DNA of 49,816 nt from Candidatus Mediterraneibacter stercoripullorum (GCA_019115765.1 DXCZ01000039.1:1-49816); one strand, 5' to 3'. Numbered from the stretch's first letter, positions 34,236-44,180 are shown. Made by a program: numbers and translations. The notes: generated from the letters alone by a model not told the origin.

Positions 34236-36581
34236 GGTCATATCCTCCTGTTTTTTATGAATTTTGATTTTTTTATCTTTTCCCGCATCATACATGTTGA
34301 ACCAGTTGAGCCGAAGGGCGTTGGTCACCACGCAGAAGCTGGACAGACTCATCGCCGCTGCCCCGAACATGGGGTTTAACTGCCACCCGAAAATAGGGAT
34401 CCACACACCTGCCGCCAGCGGAATACCGATGACATTGTAGAAAAATGCCCAAAACAGATTTTCATGAATATTACGGAGGGTAGCACGGCTCATGCGGATT
34501 GCCGCCGGCACATCACTCAGACGGCTCTTCATCAGCACCACATCAGCCGCATCGATGGCAATATCTGTTCCTGCGCCGATAGCAATCCCGATATCCGCTC
34601 TTGTAAGGGCAGGCGCATCGTTGATCCCGTCACCTACCATGGCCACTTTTCCTTTTTTCTTCAGATTCCGTATTACATTTTCCTTACCGTCAGGCATGAC
34701 CCCGGCGATTACTTCATCTACCCCCGCCTGGGCGCCGATGGCTCTGGCTGTGCGCTCATTATCACCGGTGAGCATCACCACACGGATCCCCATATTCTGC
34801 AGCTCTCTGACAGCCTGAGGACTGTCTTCCTTGATCACGTCAGCCACGGCAATGATGCCTGCCAGCTGACCGTTTCTGCTGAAGAACAGCGGTGTCTTTC
34901 CTTCTTCCGCCAGTTCCTCCGCCTTTTTCCTGATCTCGGCGGTGATCACCGAGCCATTCTCCCCGGTGACTTGGCTGATAAACTGCAGATTGCCTCCTGC
35001 CAGCATATCTGTCCCCAGCTTTCCGGTCAGTCCGTTTCCAGGCACTGCCTGGAAATCCTCTGTCACAGGCGCATGGTCCATGCACGACTCCTGCGCCTTT
35101 ACAAGAATGGCATGAGCCAGAGGATGTTCACTCTTCTGCTCCAGCGCATACGCCAGCGTAAGCAGTTCCTGCTCCGTCACTCCTTCTGCAGGTATCATAT
35201 CTGTCACCTTCGGCTCACCGCTGGTAATGGTTCCGGTCTTATCCAGTGCAACGATCTGTGTCCTTCCCGTTTCCTCCAGAGAAACCGCGGTCTTAAACAT
35301 AATCCCATGCTTAGCTCCCATACCGTTTCCTACCATGATAGCAACCGGAGTAGCAAGTCCCAGGGCACATGGACAGCTGATGACCAGCACGGAGATTCCC
35401 CTGGCCAGCGCAAATCCTACAGTCTCTCCCACAGCAAGCCAAACAATGATGGTCACTATGGCAATGGCGATGACTGCCGGCACGAATACGCCGGATACCC
35501 GGTCCGCGATCTTAGCTATGGGAGCCTTGGTAGCTGCCGCGTCACTGACCATCTGGATGATCTGAGACAAAGTAGTATCTTCGCCCACCCTGGACGCCTC
35601 ACATCGGATAAATCCGGACTGGTTCAGCGTAGCCGCCGATACCTGATCACCGGGGTTCTTGTCCACCGGGATACTCTCACCAGTCAGTGCTGATTCGTTT
35701 ACCGCACTGGTCCCTTCCAGCACGATACCATCCACCGGTATATTCTCACCCGGTCTTACTACAAATACATCTCCCTTTCGCACCTGTTCAACAGATACTA
35801 CAGTCTCCTCGCCGTTCCGGATGACCGTCGCTGTCTTGGGTGCCAGCTTCATCAGACTCTTCAATGCGTCTGTGGTCTTTCCCTTTGACCGCGCCTCAAG
35901 CATCTTCCCTACTGTGATCAGCGTCAGGATCATGGCTGCCGACTCAAAATAGAATTCATGCATATATGACATGACGCCAGCCATATCTCCTCGCATCTGT
36001 GCGTCAGTCATAACAAACAGAGCATAAGTACTGTACACATAAGAGGCTCCGGCCCCCAGAGCCACCAGCGTATCCATATTAGGTGCTCCGTGGATCATTC
36101 CGCGGAAACCGCTGATAAAAAACTTCTGATTGATCACCATGATAATGGTCGTCAGAAGGAGCTGGATCAGCCCCATTCCCACATGATTCCCCTCCAGGAA
36201 GGACGGCACCGGCCAGTTCCACATCATATGCCCCATGGAGAAATACATCAGGGGAATGAGGAAGCAAAGGGATGCAACCAGCCTTTTCTTCATCTTAGGC
36301 GTCTCCTTATCTATCAGAGAATCTTCTGCCGCCATGGCGGAACCTGCTCCTGCACTGCCGATCTGCTCTCCTGCCGGATGAGCTCCTTTAAGAGCGGCTC
36401 CGTACCCTGCTTCTTCCACAGCTTTGATAATATCGGCAGCAGAAGCGTCTCCTTCCACTCCCATGGAATTGGTCAGCAGGCTTACCGAACAGGATGTGAC
36501 TCCCGGCACCTTAGAGACTGCCTTCTCAACCCGGGCACTGCACGCCGCGCAGCTCATGCCCGTAACATTATATTGTTCCAT
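34026..36581 (-). CDS. copA: Copper-exporting P1B-type ATPase with C-terminal CopZ-like domain
   Basis: The 851-residue protein has an N-terminal HMA domain (GMSCAAC, Cys11 and Cys14), membrane segments, the TGE phosphatase loop (ALTGES), the ion-binding CPC motif ([11 protein letters not shown]), the phosphorylation site DKTGTIT, the HP motif ([10 protein letters not shown]) and [10 protein letters not shown]. It pumps Cu(I) out at the cost of ATP. A second HMA domain (GMMCGHC) occupies residues 783-851, an unusual C-terminal place joined by a Lys-rich linker. Start has GGAGG 8-9 nt upstream. It follows csoR by 37 nt and is under its control. Confidence 0.95.
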   Translation of the reverse strand: MEQYNVTGMSCAACSARVEKAVSKVPGVTSCSVSLLTNSMGVEGDASAADIIKAVEEAGYGAALKGAHPAGEQIGSAGAGSAMAAEDSLIDKETPKMKKRLVASLCFLIPLMYFSMGHMMWNWPVPSFLEGNHVGMGLIQLLLTTIIMVINQKFFISGFRGMIHGAPNMDTLVALGAGASYVYSTYALFVMTDAQMRGDMAGVMSYMHEFYFESAAMILTLITVGKMLEARSKGKTTDALKSLMKLAPKTATVIRNGEETVVSVEQVRKGDVFVVRPGENIPVDGIVLEGTSAVNESALTGESIPVDKNPGDQVSAATLNQSGFIRCEASRVGEDTTLSQIIQMVSDAAATKAPIAKIADRVSGVFVPAVIAIAIVTIIVWLAVGETVGFALARGISVLVISCPCALGLATPVAIMVGNGMGAKHGIMFKTAVSLEETGRTQIVALDKTGTITSGEPKVTDMIPAEGVTEQELLTLAYALEQKSEHPLAHAILVKAQESCMDHAPVTEDFQAVPGNGLTGKLGTDMLAGGNLQFISQVTGENGSVITAEIRKKAEELAEEGKTPLFFSRNGQLAGIIAVADVIKEDSPQAVRELQNMGIRVVMLTGDNERTARAIGAQAGVDEVIAGVMPDGKENVIRNLKKKGKVAMVGDGINDAPALTRADIGIAIGAGTDIAIDAADVVLMKSRLSDVPAAIRMSRATLRNIHENLFWAFFYNVIGIPLAAGVWIPIFGWQLNPMFGAAAMSLSSFCVVTNALRLNWFNMYDAGKDKKIKIHKKQEDMTMEKTMKIEGMMCGHCEATVKKALEALPEVDSAAVSHEAGTAVVTLNAQVSDEVLKKTVEDKDYKVLEIR

Positions 36582-36618
36582 ATGATTTCCTCCAGTCTGC
36601 TTTCGGATCTTCTGCTGT

Positions 36619-36930
36619 CTATTTCATCAGTTTCTGAAGCGTAGCCACCAGTTCGTCGATGGTCTCGTCCTTCCCGGCCCTGATATCATCCGCCACACAT
36701 GTGCGGATATGATCAGCCAGAAGCACCTTGTTAAAGCTGTTTAGTGCTGCATTCACCGCTGACACCTGGATCAGGATATCCGGACAGTAGGCATTGTTCT
36801 CCACCATCCTGCGGATGCCTCTCACCTGTCCCTCAATACGGCTCAGCCGGTTCAGCAGATCTCTATATTCCTTCTCCGGGCGCTCCTTCGTCTTATGAGA
36901 ACATCCCGGACAGACTTTCTTATCCTCCAT
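36619..36930 (-). CDS. csoR: Copper-sensing repressor CsoR
   Basis: The 103-residue all-helical repressor has the Cu(I) triad Cys49-His74-Cys78 with the exact CsoR spacing (25 and 4), in [10 protein letters not shown] and [14 protein letters not shown], and the DNA-binding stretch [20 protein letters not shown]. Two further cysteines near the N-terminus (CPGC, residues 7-10) are extra. ATG 36930 is chosen from AGAGGTG upstream and family length; a longer in-frame reading would run through the operator. It represses its own promoter and copA until copper binds. Confidence 0.93.
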   Translation of the reverse strand: MEDKKVCPGCSHKTKERPEKEYRDLLNRLSRIEGQVRGIRRMVENNAYCPDILIQVSAVNAALNSFNKVLLADHIRTCVADDIRAGKDETIDELVATLQKLMK

Positions 36931-36949
36931 CTCAACACCTCTTTTACAA

Positions 36950-37010
36950 ACCCCTATGGGGTATTTCTCTTTACACAAGCCATTATATACCCCTACCAGG
37001 TATATTTCAA
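36950..37010 (-). promoter_or_regulatory. csoR-copA promoter with two CsoR operators
   Basis: On the minus strand TTGAAA (37005-37010), 17 nt and TATAAT (36982-36987) form the promoter. A dyad ATATACC...GGTATAT (36985-37005) fills the spacer between the boxes, and a second, ACCCC-TAT-GGGGT (36950-36962), lies downstream. Both have the G/C-run dyad form of CsoR sites. Confidence 0.8.
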
Positions 37011-37137
37011 CCACAAAATCAGGATTTTTGAAAAATTACTCTTTTTCGGGAAGGATCCGGGTGGATGCAGCTGCCGGCATGTCTCCGGCCGGGGATGCCT
37101 GCTGAAAAAGTCAGTCTTCCGGTCTGGATAAAGTAAG

Positions 37138-37322
37138 TCCCAGGGCAGCACGTCACGTGAGCAGGACATTCCGCGGGAGCATTCCGAAAAGCATTCGTTC
37201 TAGATGTTAGGCAGGAGTAAATGGAGTGCCTGTGCACGAACATTTGCTCCTGGCGTTACATCCATTCGAATCTTTGAGGTAAAGCGGCGCGGGGCCTGCG
37301 ATGTGACGTGCTGCCCTGGGAC
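37138..37322. repeat. 185-nt element folding into one long hairpin
   Basis: The outermost 20 nt (37138-37157) are an exact inverted copy of the last 20 nt (37303-37322). Inside, GCAGG pairs with CCTGC, and GATGTTA..GCAGGAGTAAATG pairs with CATTTGCTCCTGGC..TTACATC around a short apical loop with GTGC/GCAC. Bulged arms lie between. It contains no gene and stands between the csoR promoter and the end of the ABC permease gene. It may be a structured RNA or a MITE-like element; no flanking target duplication is visible. The neighbouring 37020-37137 holds only a weak stem GCCGG/CCGGC. Confidence 0.65.
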
Positions 37323-37360
37323 GAACCTTTAGCTATACCCGAAAGGCAGATTTTTCACCA

Positions 37361-40300
37361 TCACTCTACACTCTTGAGTGATTCTACCATGTTGATATTT
37401 TTCAGTTTAAAGTACATCACCCCATTCACGATGCAAGAAAAGGCAATGGTGATCAGGAATCCGTACAGGTAGCTGACCGCATTAATATTCCTGCCAAACA
37501 TGACTGAGTCGATTTCCACGGTTACGATAATGAACTGGTGCAGGATGCGGCCCAGCGCCATACCAAAAACAGCTCCTATCAGCGTCAGAATGATATTTTC
37601 CCGGTACACATATGCACAGACTTCATTATTATAAAATCCCAGTACCTTCAGTGTTGCCAGTTCCCGCTTTCTTTCGGTAATGTTGATATTATTCAGGTTG
37701 TAAAGGACTACGAATGCCAGCATACCGGCAGAAAGGATCAGCACTACAATAACCAGATCCAACGCCTCCAGCATATCTTCAACCTGTTGTCTCAGATCAG
37801 TTGTATAACTGACGCTCAATGCTCCGTCAAGCTGAAGCACATCTTCGCCCACATTCTCCGCCTCTTCAGTAGTTCTGTCCACAGTTCTATAATAGACTGA
37901 ATTGTAGTTCGGTGCCTCTCCATACATCTCCTCATACAACGCAGGAGTCATATAGAGATAATGTCCCATATAGTTTTCACAGATATGTTCTACTGTAACA
38001 TCCACATCTCCCTTATCTTCATCCCTGATCGTAATTGTATCACCTGCTTCGATCTCCAGCTCCTTCGCCATCTTCTCCGTCAGGATCACACCATCGTCAT
38101 CAAGAAAATACTGCTCTTTCGTAGTCCGGTCCTGAAGGAGTACGAAATCGGGATAGCTCTCAACATCTGCAGGCACATTCAAGTACACATCTTTCCACTC
38201 GTTCCCGTTTCCAATGGTAATCTGCTTCAATAGATTTTCCGCAGCGTCCGCCACCTGATCCGTTGAAGAGATCATGTCAAGCACTTCCTGCTTTTCTTCA
38301 TCTGATGCATCTTCATTAAGTATGATATTACCGTCATAAAGCTGGATCTCCTCATACTGCAGCACAGCGATAGCCATGATCGAGTCCTTCAGACCGAACC
38401 CAACCAGGAGCAGTGCCATGCATCCTCCTATGCCGAACACAGTCATAAAGAACCGCTTCTTATATCTGACAATATTCCGCACCGTAGCCTTCCACGAGAA
38501 ATTCAGTCTCTTCCATATAAAGCTGAACCGTTCCAGGAATACGCGCTGCCCCTGTTTGGGTGTGGGCGGACGCATCAGCTCAGCAGCCTGTTCTCTCAGT
38601 TCACGAAAACATGAGAAGAATGTAGCTCCTATGGTGCAGACAAGGGCAGCCACTGCCGCAATGAGACCGTACTCCAGACTATACGGCAGCACAACCACAT
38701 TCATATGCTGGTACATGATCCCGTAGGCCGTAATAATAATATATGGAAATACCTTCTCGCCGAAAAGGATTCCCAGAACACTTCCTGACACCGTTGCAAG
38801 GCATGCATAGCCAAGATATTTTCCCGCTATAGAATGCTTCTCATATCCAAGTGCCTTCAGCGTACCGATCAGAGTCCTCTGCTCTTCCACCATACGGGTC
38901 ATTGTGGTAAGGCTGATGAGAGCCGCCACAAGGAAGAAGATTACAGGAAACACTTCTCCAATGGCCCGCATCCTGTCTGCATTGTCTCCATATCCGGAAT
39001 AATCAGAAAGGTTATCTCTGTCGTAGACATACCACGTTGGCTGTTCGATATCTGCAACTTCCTGCTCTGCGTCCGCAAGCTTCTCCTTCGCATCGGCAAT
39101 CTGCCGCTCCCCGTCGGCAATCTCTTCCTGCGCCTCCTTCTCTCCGTCATAGTATTCTTCCCATCCGTCGGCAATCTCCTGTTCGCCGTCCGCAAGTTCT
39201 GCTTCCGCGTCTTCAATCTGCTGCTCTGCATCTGCAATCTGATGTTCCCCTTCTTCAATCTGACTGACGCCCTGATTAATCTGTTCCTGTCCGGACTCAA
39301 GCTGTGCTCTGGACGCCTCTATCTCGGCACGCGCCGCCTCAATCTGTGCTTCTCCCTGTTGGATCTGTTCATAGAGAGCATTCATAGTGGCAAGGGTCAC
39401 ATCATCCGTCTGACCACTGGCTGCAAGTGTATTATATTGATCTTTTGCCTCATTCAGCGCATCAATACTTGCATTGAGCTCATCAATACCCTGATTCAGC
39501 TGTTCTGTTCCGTCCTCAAGCTCTTTCTGTCTCGCCTCAAGCTCCTGCTTCGAAGACTGGATTTCCTTCTTCGAAGCCTCCAGCTGTTCCTTCGATGATT
39601 CCAGCTCCGTCCTGCCGTCTTCCAGCTCCTGTTCCGCATCTGTAAGTTCCTGCCGCGCATCATTCAGAGCTTCATTTGCTTCATCTACCACTTCCTGATA
39701 GCGGGCCTGCTGCCGTTCTTCCTTTATAGCCTCCACACTGTCCAGTACTTCTTCGATCCTGCTGTCATATTCATCGGTAAATGCAGTCAGCTCCTTTGCG
39801 CCCTCAACCTGTGCATATATCTCCGTATACACTTCCAGCGAAAAACTTTCCTCCGGAACACAGACAAATCCTGCCACACTTCCGTTTCCCACTGTAGAGC
39901 TGCCTCTCTCAAATCCGATATAGCACGGACTGCTCACAGCTCCGACGATAGTAAATGTATCAGTCGTGAGGGTGTCTGTGATCTCACTGTCAGTCCCGCT
40001 GGAAAAGGTGATCGTATCTCCGATCTCCAGACTGCCGGATGCCAGATAATCCACATCCACCACACATTCATCAGCTGCTTCGGGCATTTTTCCCTTCTCC
40101 AGCTGTACCTGATTCATGGTGGGGAGGAGTGACATCACATGGACCACCACCTGATTGTCTCCCTCCGTACAGAGTGCATCTACGGAATATCCGCCTTCCG
40201 CTGCTGCAATACCGTCCACGGCCTCCACAGCTGCAATATCATCGTCAGTAAGACCCATCGTACTGATAACTTCAATGTCCATCAGGTTCTGCTGATCAAA

Positions 40301-40456
40301 ATAAGCGTCAGCAGAATACCTCATATCCGGTTCAGATACACGGATCCCGGAAAAGAACGCGACGCCGATAGCCACGATAAAAAAGATGGACAGAAAACGG
40401 CCAAGACTGCGTCGGATTTCCATATAAAAATCTTTTCTCAACGCTTTTTTCCCCAT
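37361..40456 (-). CDS. MacB/FtsX-type ABC transporter permease with long coiled coil
   Basis: The 1031-residue protein has one membrane segment near the N-terminus (LGRFLSIFFIVAIGVAFFSGI), an extracytoplasmic MacB-like domain, a predicted coiled coil of about 240 residues (about 243-485, rich in repeats such as EIADGERQIADAKEKLADAEQEV), three FtsX-type membrane segments (about 505-640), a second extracytoplasmic domain and three final segments. The ATPase gene lies 9 nt upstream. Such systems act as mechanotransmission or export machines on envelope substrates; this one has unknown target. Length is large but usual for Clostridia with the coiled-coil insert. Confidence 0.88.
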   Translation of the reverse strand: MGKKALRKDFYMEIRRSLGRFLSIFFIVAIGVAFFSGIRVSEPDMRYSADAYFDQQNLMDIEVISTMGLTDDDIAAVEAVDGIAAAEGGYSVDALCTEGDNQVVVHVMSLLPTMNQVQLEKGKMPEAADECVVDVDYLASGSLEIGDTITFSSGTDSEITDTLTTDTFTIVGAVSSPCYIGFERGSSTVGNGSVAGFVCVPEESFSLEVYTEIYAQVEGAKELTAFTDEYDSRIEEVLDSVEAIKEERQQARYQEVVDEANEALNDARQELTDAEQELEDGRTELESSKEQLEASKKEIQSSKQELEARQKELEDGTEQLNQGIDELNASIDALNEAKDQYNTLAASGQTDDVTLATMNALYEQIQQGEAQIEAARAEIEASRAQLESGQEQINQGVSQIEEGEHQIADAEQQIEDAEAELADGEQEIADGWEEYYDGEKEAQEEIADGERQIADAKEKLADAEQEVADIEQPTWYVYDRDNLSDYSGYGDNADRMRAIGEVFPVIFFLVAALISLTTMTRMVEEQRTLIGTLKALGYEKHSIAGKYLGYACLATVSGSVLGILFGEKVFPYIIITAYGIMYQHMNVVVLPYSLEYGLIAAVAALVCTIGATFFSCFRELREQAAELMRPPTPKQGQRVFLERFSFIWKRLNFSWKATVRNIVRYKKRFFMTVFGIGGCMALLLVGFGLKDSIMAIAVLQYEEIQLYDGNIILNEDASDEEKQEVLDMISSTDQVADAAENLLKQITIGNGNEWKDVYLNVPADVESYPDFVLLQDRTTKEQYFLDDDGVILTEKMAKELEIEAGDTITIRDEDKGDVDVTVEHICENYMGHYLYMTPALYEEMYGEAPNYNSVYYRTVDRTTEEAENVGEDVLQLDGALSVSYTTDLRQQVEDMLEALDLVIVVLILSAGMLAFVVLYNLNNINITERKRELATLKVLGFYNNEVCAYVYRENIILTLIGAVFGMALGRILHQFIIVTVEIDSVMFGRNINAVSYLYGFLITIAFSCIVNGVMYFKLKNINMVESLKSVE

Positions 40457-40465
40457 CTGTCCACC

Positions 40466-41170
40466 CTACCATTCTATTTCATCTATCGACATCGGATTAT
40501 CATTCAGTTCCATTTGCGAAACCTGTCCGTTCTTGATATGTATCAATCGGTCAGCCATCGGAGCCAGAGCCTGATTATGAGTAATGACGATCACAGTCAT
40601 TCCCCGCTCCCGGCACATATTCTGCAGCAGCTTTAGAATAGCTTTTCCCGTATTGTAATCCAGCGCCCCCGTCGGTTCATCGCAGAGAAGCAGTTTCGGA
40701 TTCTTGGCCAGAGCCCTTGCAATGGAGACTCTCTGCTGTTCTCCTCCGGAAAGCTGTGTCGGGAAATTATCCAGCCTGTCGCCCAGCCCCACATCCTCCA
40801 GAACCTCCTTCGCATCCAGCGGCTCCTTGCAGATCTGAAGAGCCAGCTCCACATTCTCGAGAGCTGTCAGGTTCGGCACCAGATTATAGAACTGAAATAC
40901 AAACCCGATATCCTCCCTCCGGTATCCTGTAAGCTTCTTCGCATTATAAGCCGTGATCTCTTCGCCATCCACCACAAGCTTTCCGCTGGTTGCCGTATCC
41001 ATCCCTCCGAGGATATTGAGGACCGTAGTCTTGCCCGCTCCGCTTGGGCCTACGATCACGACGAATTCGCCCTTTTTGATAGAAAAATTAATATTATCCG
41101 CCGCCCGGATCTCTACTTCTCCCATCTTATATATTTTCGTAATATTCTCAAGTTTAACAAAATCCTCCAT
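40466..41170 (-). CDS. ABC transporter ATP-binding protein (MacB/LolD-type)
   Basis: The 234-residue ATPase has Walker [10 protein letters not shown], the Q loop ([20 protein letters not shown]), signature [15 protein letters not shown], Walker [13 protein letters not shown] and the H loop VIVITHN, all intact. The start at 41170 is preferred to an ATG six nt earlier because GGGAG then has a 7-nt spacing. It drives the adjacent FtsX-type permease. Confidence 0.93.
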   Translation of the reverse strand: MEDFVKLENITKIYKMGEVEIRAADNINFSIKKGEFVVIVGPSGAGKTTVLNILGGMDTATSGKLVVDGEEITAYNAKKLTGYRREDIGFVFQFYNLVPNLTALENVELALQICKEPLDAKEVLEDVGLGDRLDNFPTQLSGGEQQRVSIARALAKNPKLLLCDEPTGALDYNTGKAILKLLQNMCRERGMTVIVITHNQALAPMADRLIHIKNGQVSQMELNDNPMSIDEIEW

Positions 41171-41193
41171 AGGCATTCTCCCTGCATACAGCC

Positions 41194-41220
41194 AAAGCGG
41201 ATACTTTCTGTATCCGCTTT
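41194..41220. terminator. Perfect hairpin upstream of the ABC ATPase gene
   Basis: AAAGCGGATAC (41194-41204) and GTATCCGCTTT (41210-41220) pair over 11 bp. It lies in the 5' region of the ABC operon, 23 nt before the start codon. On the minus strand no T-run follows, so it may instead shape the leader; a TATAAT (about 41245) stands just upstream of it. Confidence 0.5.
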
Positions 41221-41297
41221 GCTCTTTTCTTTTGTTCTATTAATTATAACATGAAAGAACGAATTTTTGAGAACTTTCGAAAGATTTCAGAGTTTTT

Positions 41298-42545
41298 TCA
41301 TGATTGCTTTTCCTGGTTCAGCTTTGCGGCATACCGGAACAGAACCAGGCCGATCAGGAACATGACCGACAGGGCGCTGACCGCAATGTTGATCTCCCCT
41401 GTCAACTGACTCAGTACGGAAACCAGAGCTGTTCCAATTACAGAAGCGCCCTTTCCGCAGATATCGTAAATGCCGAAATACTCGCCGGACTTCTCCGCAG
41501 GAATGATCTTTGCAAAATAGGATCTGGACAGTGCCTGGATCGTCCCCTGGAACATTCCTACAAGGATCGCCAGCAGCCAGAAATCAAACTGGGTATCCAG
41601 CCAGTAGGCGTAGACAGCAATACAGAAATATCCCAGTATGCAGACCGTAATTATCTTCTCCGGATTCGTTTTCTTAAGGATACGGCTGAAAATGAGTACC
41701 GACGGGAATGCCACGACCTGGGTCACCAGAAGTGCCAATAGCAGCCCTGTACTGTCAAGACCCAGAGCCTGTCCATATGCAGTCGCCATATCGATCACCG
41801 TATATACTCCATCAATATAGAAGAAGAACGCCAGCAGGAATATAAAAATATGCTTCTCTCTGGCCAGCTCCTTTAATGTGTGGCCCAGACGGATAAAACT
41901 GGTCTTTACAACATGAGCTCCGGCGTCCGCGAAGTGTTTCTGTCTGTATGACCGGATCAGCGGAAGAGAAGTACAGAGCCACCAGAGCGCTGTGATCAGG
42001 AATGCCAGTATCATGGTCACCTGCATTTCCATCCCGAAGTTTCCGCCGCCCAGAACGATCACAAGGCTAATGATAAATGGAATACAGCTGCCAATATATC
42101 CCCATGCATATCCATGAGAAGATACTGTATCCATCCGGTCCGGTTCTGTCACGTCCGTCAGCATAGAATCGTAAAATACAAGACTGGCGGAGTATCCGGT
42201 CTTGGCCAGCACGAACACTACCAGGAACCAGAGCCAGGACGAAAGAAATCCAAGAACAACACAGCCCACAACACCGATACCCATGGATACAGTAAAAATA
42301 ATCTTTTTAAAATTCTTCGTATCAGCCACAGCCCCAAGCGTAGGGCCGAGGATTGCCACGATCAGCGTACATATAGAGGTGGCATATCCCCAGTACGCCA
42401 GATAATCCACATCCGATATTCCGGCGTTGCCTGCCAGATAATTAAAGTAGATTGGAAATATCGTCGATACCATCAGTGTAAACGCCGAATTTCCCACATC
42501 ATAAAGGACCCATTTCTTTTCCAGTGAAGTCAGCTTAAATTTCAT
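41298..42545 (-). CDS. UMF1/Atg22-type MFS transporter
   Basis: The 415-residue protein has about twelve membrane segments. The beginning WVLYDVGNSAFTLMVSTIFPIYF and the blocks GPTLGAVADTKNFKK and SRSYFAKIIPAEKSGEYFGIYDICGKGASVIG are typical of the UMF1 (Atg22-like) branch of the major facilitator superfamily. Substrates of bacterial members are not known; the yeast homologue releases amino acids from the vacuole. Start has GAGAGG about 7 nt upstream. Confidence 0.88.
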   Translation of the reverse strand: MKFKLTSLEKKWVLYDVGNSAFTLMVSTIFPIYFNYLAGNAGISDVDYLAYWGYATSICTLIVAILGPTLGAVADTKNFKKIIFTVSMGIGVVGCVVLGFLSSWLWFLVVFVLAKTGYSASLVFYDSMLTDVTEPDRMDTVSSHGYAWGYIGSCIPFIISLVIVLGGGNFGMEMQVTMILAFLITALWWLCTSLPLIRSYRQKHFADAGAHVVKTSFIRLGHTLKELAREKHIFIFLLAFFFYIDGVYTVIDMATAYGQALGLDSTGLLLALLVTQVVAFPSVLIFSRILKKTNPEKIITVCILGYFCIAVYAYWLDTQFDFWLLAILVGMFQGTIQALSRSYFAKIIPAEKSGEYFGIYDICGKGASVIGTALVSVLSQLTGEINIAVSALSVMFLIGLVLFRYAAKLNQEKQS

Positions 42546-42610
42546 CGTAATCCTCTCATTCCGTTTTTCTTTTTATCTATTCGCCACACTCGCTTCTGCC
42601 ATATGCCGGT

Positions 42611-43432
42611 TCACAGCCGGATCTGTTCCCAATTGTCTCCCGCTCCGAAGGTCTCGTGAAAACGTTTCGGGAGATCTCCTCCCTGGAACAGCTTTTTCTG
42701 ATACTGTATGATCAGTCCCGCCGCCAGAGGCACAGCCCCGGAGAAGAGCTTTTTCAGCAGCTGGCAGTATTCTCTGCACTCAGGATTAGGCTCCAGGCTC
42801 ATGACCATCCCATGCATAGAGTCATAACATCCCGCAATCTTCATTCCGGCAAAGATCAGATTCCTCTTAACCGGTCCTGGCGCAAGCAGAGCTTTGTGGC
42901 AGAAGATCATAGATCTCATACAGCGTTCGATCAGCTCCGGTGTCATATCCCGGAAAAACGGCGCAATAACCGCCCCGTTTTCCAGACTGGGGTGAATATG
43001 CTTTGTGGCCAGATAGCGGACCGGATTGATATAATCCTCTTTAAGAAGAAGACGGTCAAACTCCATCTCTATCTCCGAATGGCTGATCCCGCTCACCTGG
43101 ATCATCTTTTCAATATACTTGTGGCATTCACTGTCCAGCGCAAAATGACAGATAAAGCCATAAATATACGCCCGGGCGGCACTGGGATTCTCCGCTTTCG
43201 CGATCACTTCCGCGGCATGATCAAAAAATATGTCAGCCATCTCATCATGAAGAGCGTACCCCTGTCCGTTCACCGGATTTTTCGTCAGCGCCTTATAATA
43301 AAAAAGAAGATCCGGCCCATGTACTCCTACATCGAACAATTCTCTGTTATTCTCGATCGAATTCTGGAGCGGACGCGGCAGCGCGCTCATAACTTCATTT
43401 CCAAATTTGTAATGTGCATATGTTGTCGGCAT
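42611..43432 (-). CDS. Zinc-dependent phospholipase C-like protein
   Basis: The 273-residue helical protein begins MPTTYAHYKFGNEVMSAL and shows a scattered His/Asp set expected of the PF00882-type zinc-dependent phospholipase C fold: His7, HGPDLLFYYKAL, HDEMADIFFDHA, GFICHFALDSECHKYIE, and EIEMEFDRLL. No signal peptide is seen, so it is probably cytosolic despite the family name. True substrate is unknown. AAGGAG lies 8-9 nt before the ATG. Confidence 0.85.
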   Translation of the reverse strand: MPTTYAHYKFGNEVMSALPRPLQNSIENNRELFDVGVHGPDLLFYYKALTKNPVNGQGYALHDEMADIFFDHAAEVIAKAENPSAARAYIYGFICHFALDSECHKYIEKMIQVSGISHSEIEMEFDRLLLKEDYINPVRYLATKHIHPSLENGAVIAPFFRDMTPELIERCMRSMIFCHKALLAPGPVKRNLIFAGMKIAGCYDSMHGMVMSLEPNPECREYCQLLKKLFSGAVPLAAGLIIQYQKKLFQGGDLPKRFHETFGAGDNWEQIRL

Positions 43433-43546
43433 GCAGCTTCTCCTTTTCTCTTATGATTTTTGCTCTGAGTATATATTATCACATATTCCACATAAAGAAA
43501 CCATTAAAACAGCGAAAAAATTATGTAAAACTCTCTAAAACACACC

Positions 43547-43575
43547 TTGACTTTCCACAACGGCTGAACTATATT
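43547..43575 (+). promoter_or_regulatory. tmRNA promoter
   Basis: TTGACT (43547-43552), 17 nt and TATATT (43570-43575). The transcript would begin near 43582 and need 5' trimming to the mature end at 43640. Confidence 0.7.
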
Positions 43576-43639
43576 ATATATAGTGCGTAAAGTGCACACT
43601 ATGTATCCTGTCCATATCGTAATTGATCGTTTACAATAT

Positions 43640-43981
43640 GGGCTTGTACTGGTTTCGACAGGGATCTTGAAGATGGAGAAGCTATCCGCAGGCTGATGCG
43701 TTAAATCGCAAACTTAAAATTAAACGCTAACGATAATTACGAATTAGCTGCAGCCTAAATGCTGCATGTCGCTCCTGATGCACTCACACATCGGGAATCC
43801 GGCATCAAACATGTGAGAAACGATGGCGGCAAAGCTTTGAGCCGTCAGGCGTATCATGAAGCTACTGAACCCGTAAGGATGTCTGTTTCCGTGCGGCAGA
43901 GGGAATGTTAAATAACTGACTATGGTAGTAGAAGTACATGGGATAGGTTTTTGGACGCGGGTTCGATTCCCGCCAGGTCCA
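43640..43981 (+). ncRNA. ssrA: tmRNA
   Basis: The 5' end GGGCTTGTACTGGTTTCGAC and 3' end GCGGGTTCGATTCCCGCC-AGGTCC-A form the tRNA-like half; GGGCTTG pairs with CAGGTCC as acceptor stem, and the discriminator is A with CCA not encoded. The tag reading frame (43726-43758) is GCT AAC GAT AAT TAC GAA TTA GCT GCA GCC TAA, giving tag ANDNYELAAA. It rescues stalled ribosomes with SmpB, which is encoded nearby. Confidence 0.97.
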
Positions 43982-43984
43982 CTT

Positions 43985-44011
43985 GCGGCAATACTGTATT
44001 GCCGCTCTTTC
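43985..44011 (+). terminator. Hairpin behind tmRNA
   Basis: GCGGCAATA/TATTGCCGC (43985-43993 with 43997-44005) followed by TCTTTC. It may terminate tmRNA or mark a processing site before the tRNA genes. Confidence 0.7.
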
Positions 44012-44024
44012 ATTAGAAAAGGAT

Positions 44025-44097
44025 GGAAACATAGCTCAGCTGGGAGAGCGCTCGCCTGACTAGCGGGAGGTCATGGGTTCGAGCCCCGTTGTTTCCA
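44025..44097 (+). tRNA. tRNA-Val(GAC)
   Basis: Acceptor GGAAACA/TGTTTCC, D arm GCTC..GAGC, anticodon arm CTCGC-CTGACTA-GCGGG with anticodon GAC, T arm ATGGG-TTCGAGC-CCCGT, discriminator A. CCA is not encoded. Confidence 0.93.
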
Positions 44098-44101
44098 TTG
44101 T

Positions 44102-44174
44102 GGGGTATTAGCGCAGTTGGGAGCGCGCAACATTCGCATTGTTGAGGCCACGGGTTCGACTCCCGTATACTCCA
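44102..44174 (+). tRNA. tRNA-Ala(CGC)
   Basis: Acceptor GGGGTAT/ATACTCC including the G3-U70 pair that marks alanine tRNA, D arm GCGC..GCGC, anticodon arm CAACA-TTCGCAT-TGTTG with anticodon CGC, T arm ACGGG-TTCGACT-CCCGT, discriminator A. CCA is not encoded. Confidence 0.92.
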
Positions 44175-44180
44175 TCAGAG

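Noticed and set aside
39004-39730. Repeated short DNA words that could suggest a CRISPR array or satellite
   Set aside because: They are in frame within the permease gene, have no fixed repeat/spacer lengths, and encode a coiled coil.
43744-44013. 89-codon open frame on the minus strand, beginning MKERQYSIAAS
   Set aside because: It lies antisense to the tmRNA 3' half; frames like this over tmRNA are a known source of false hypothetical proteins.
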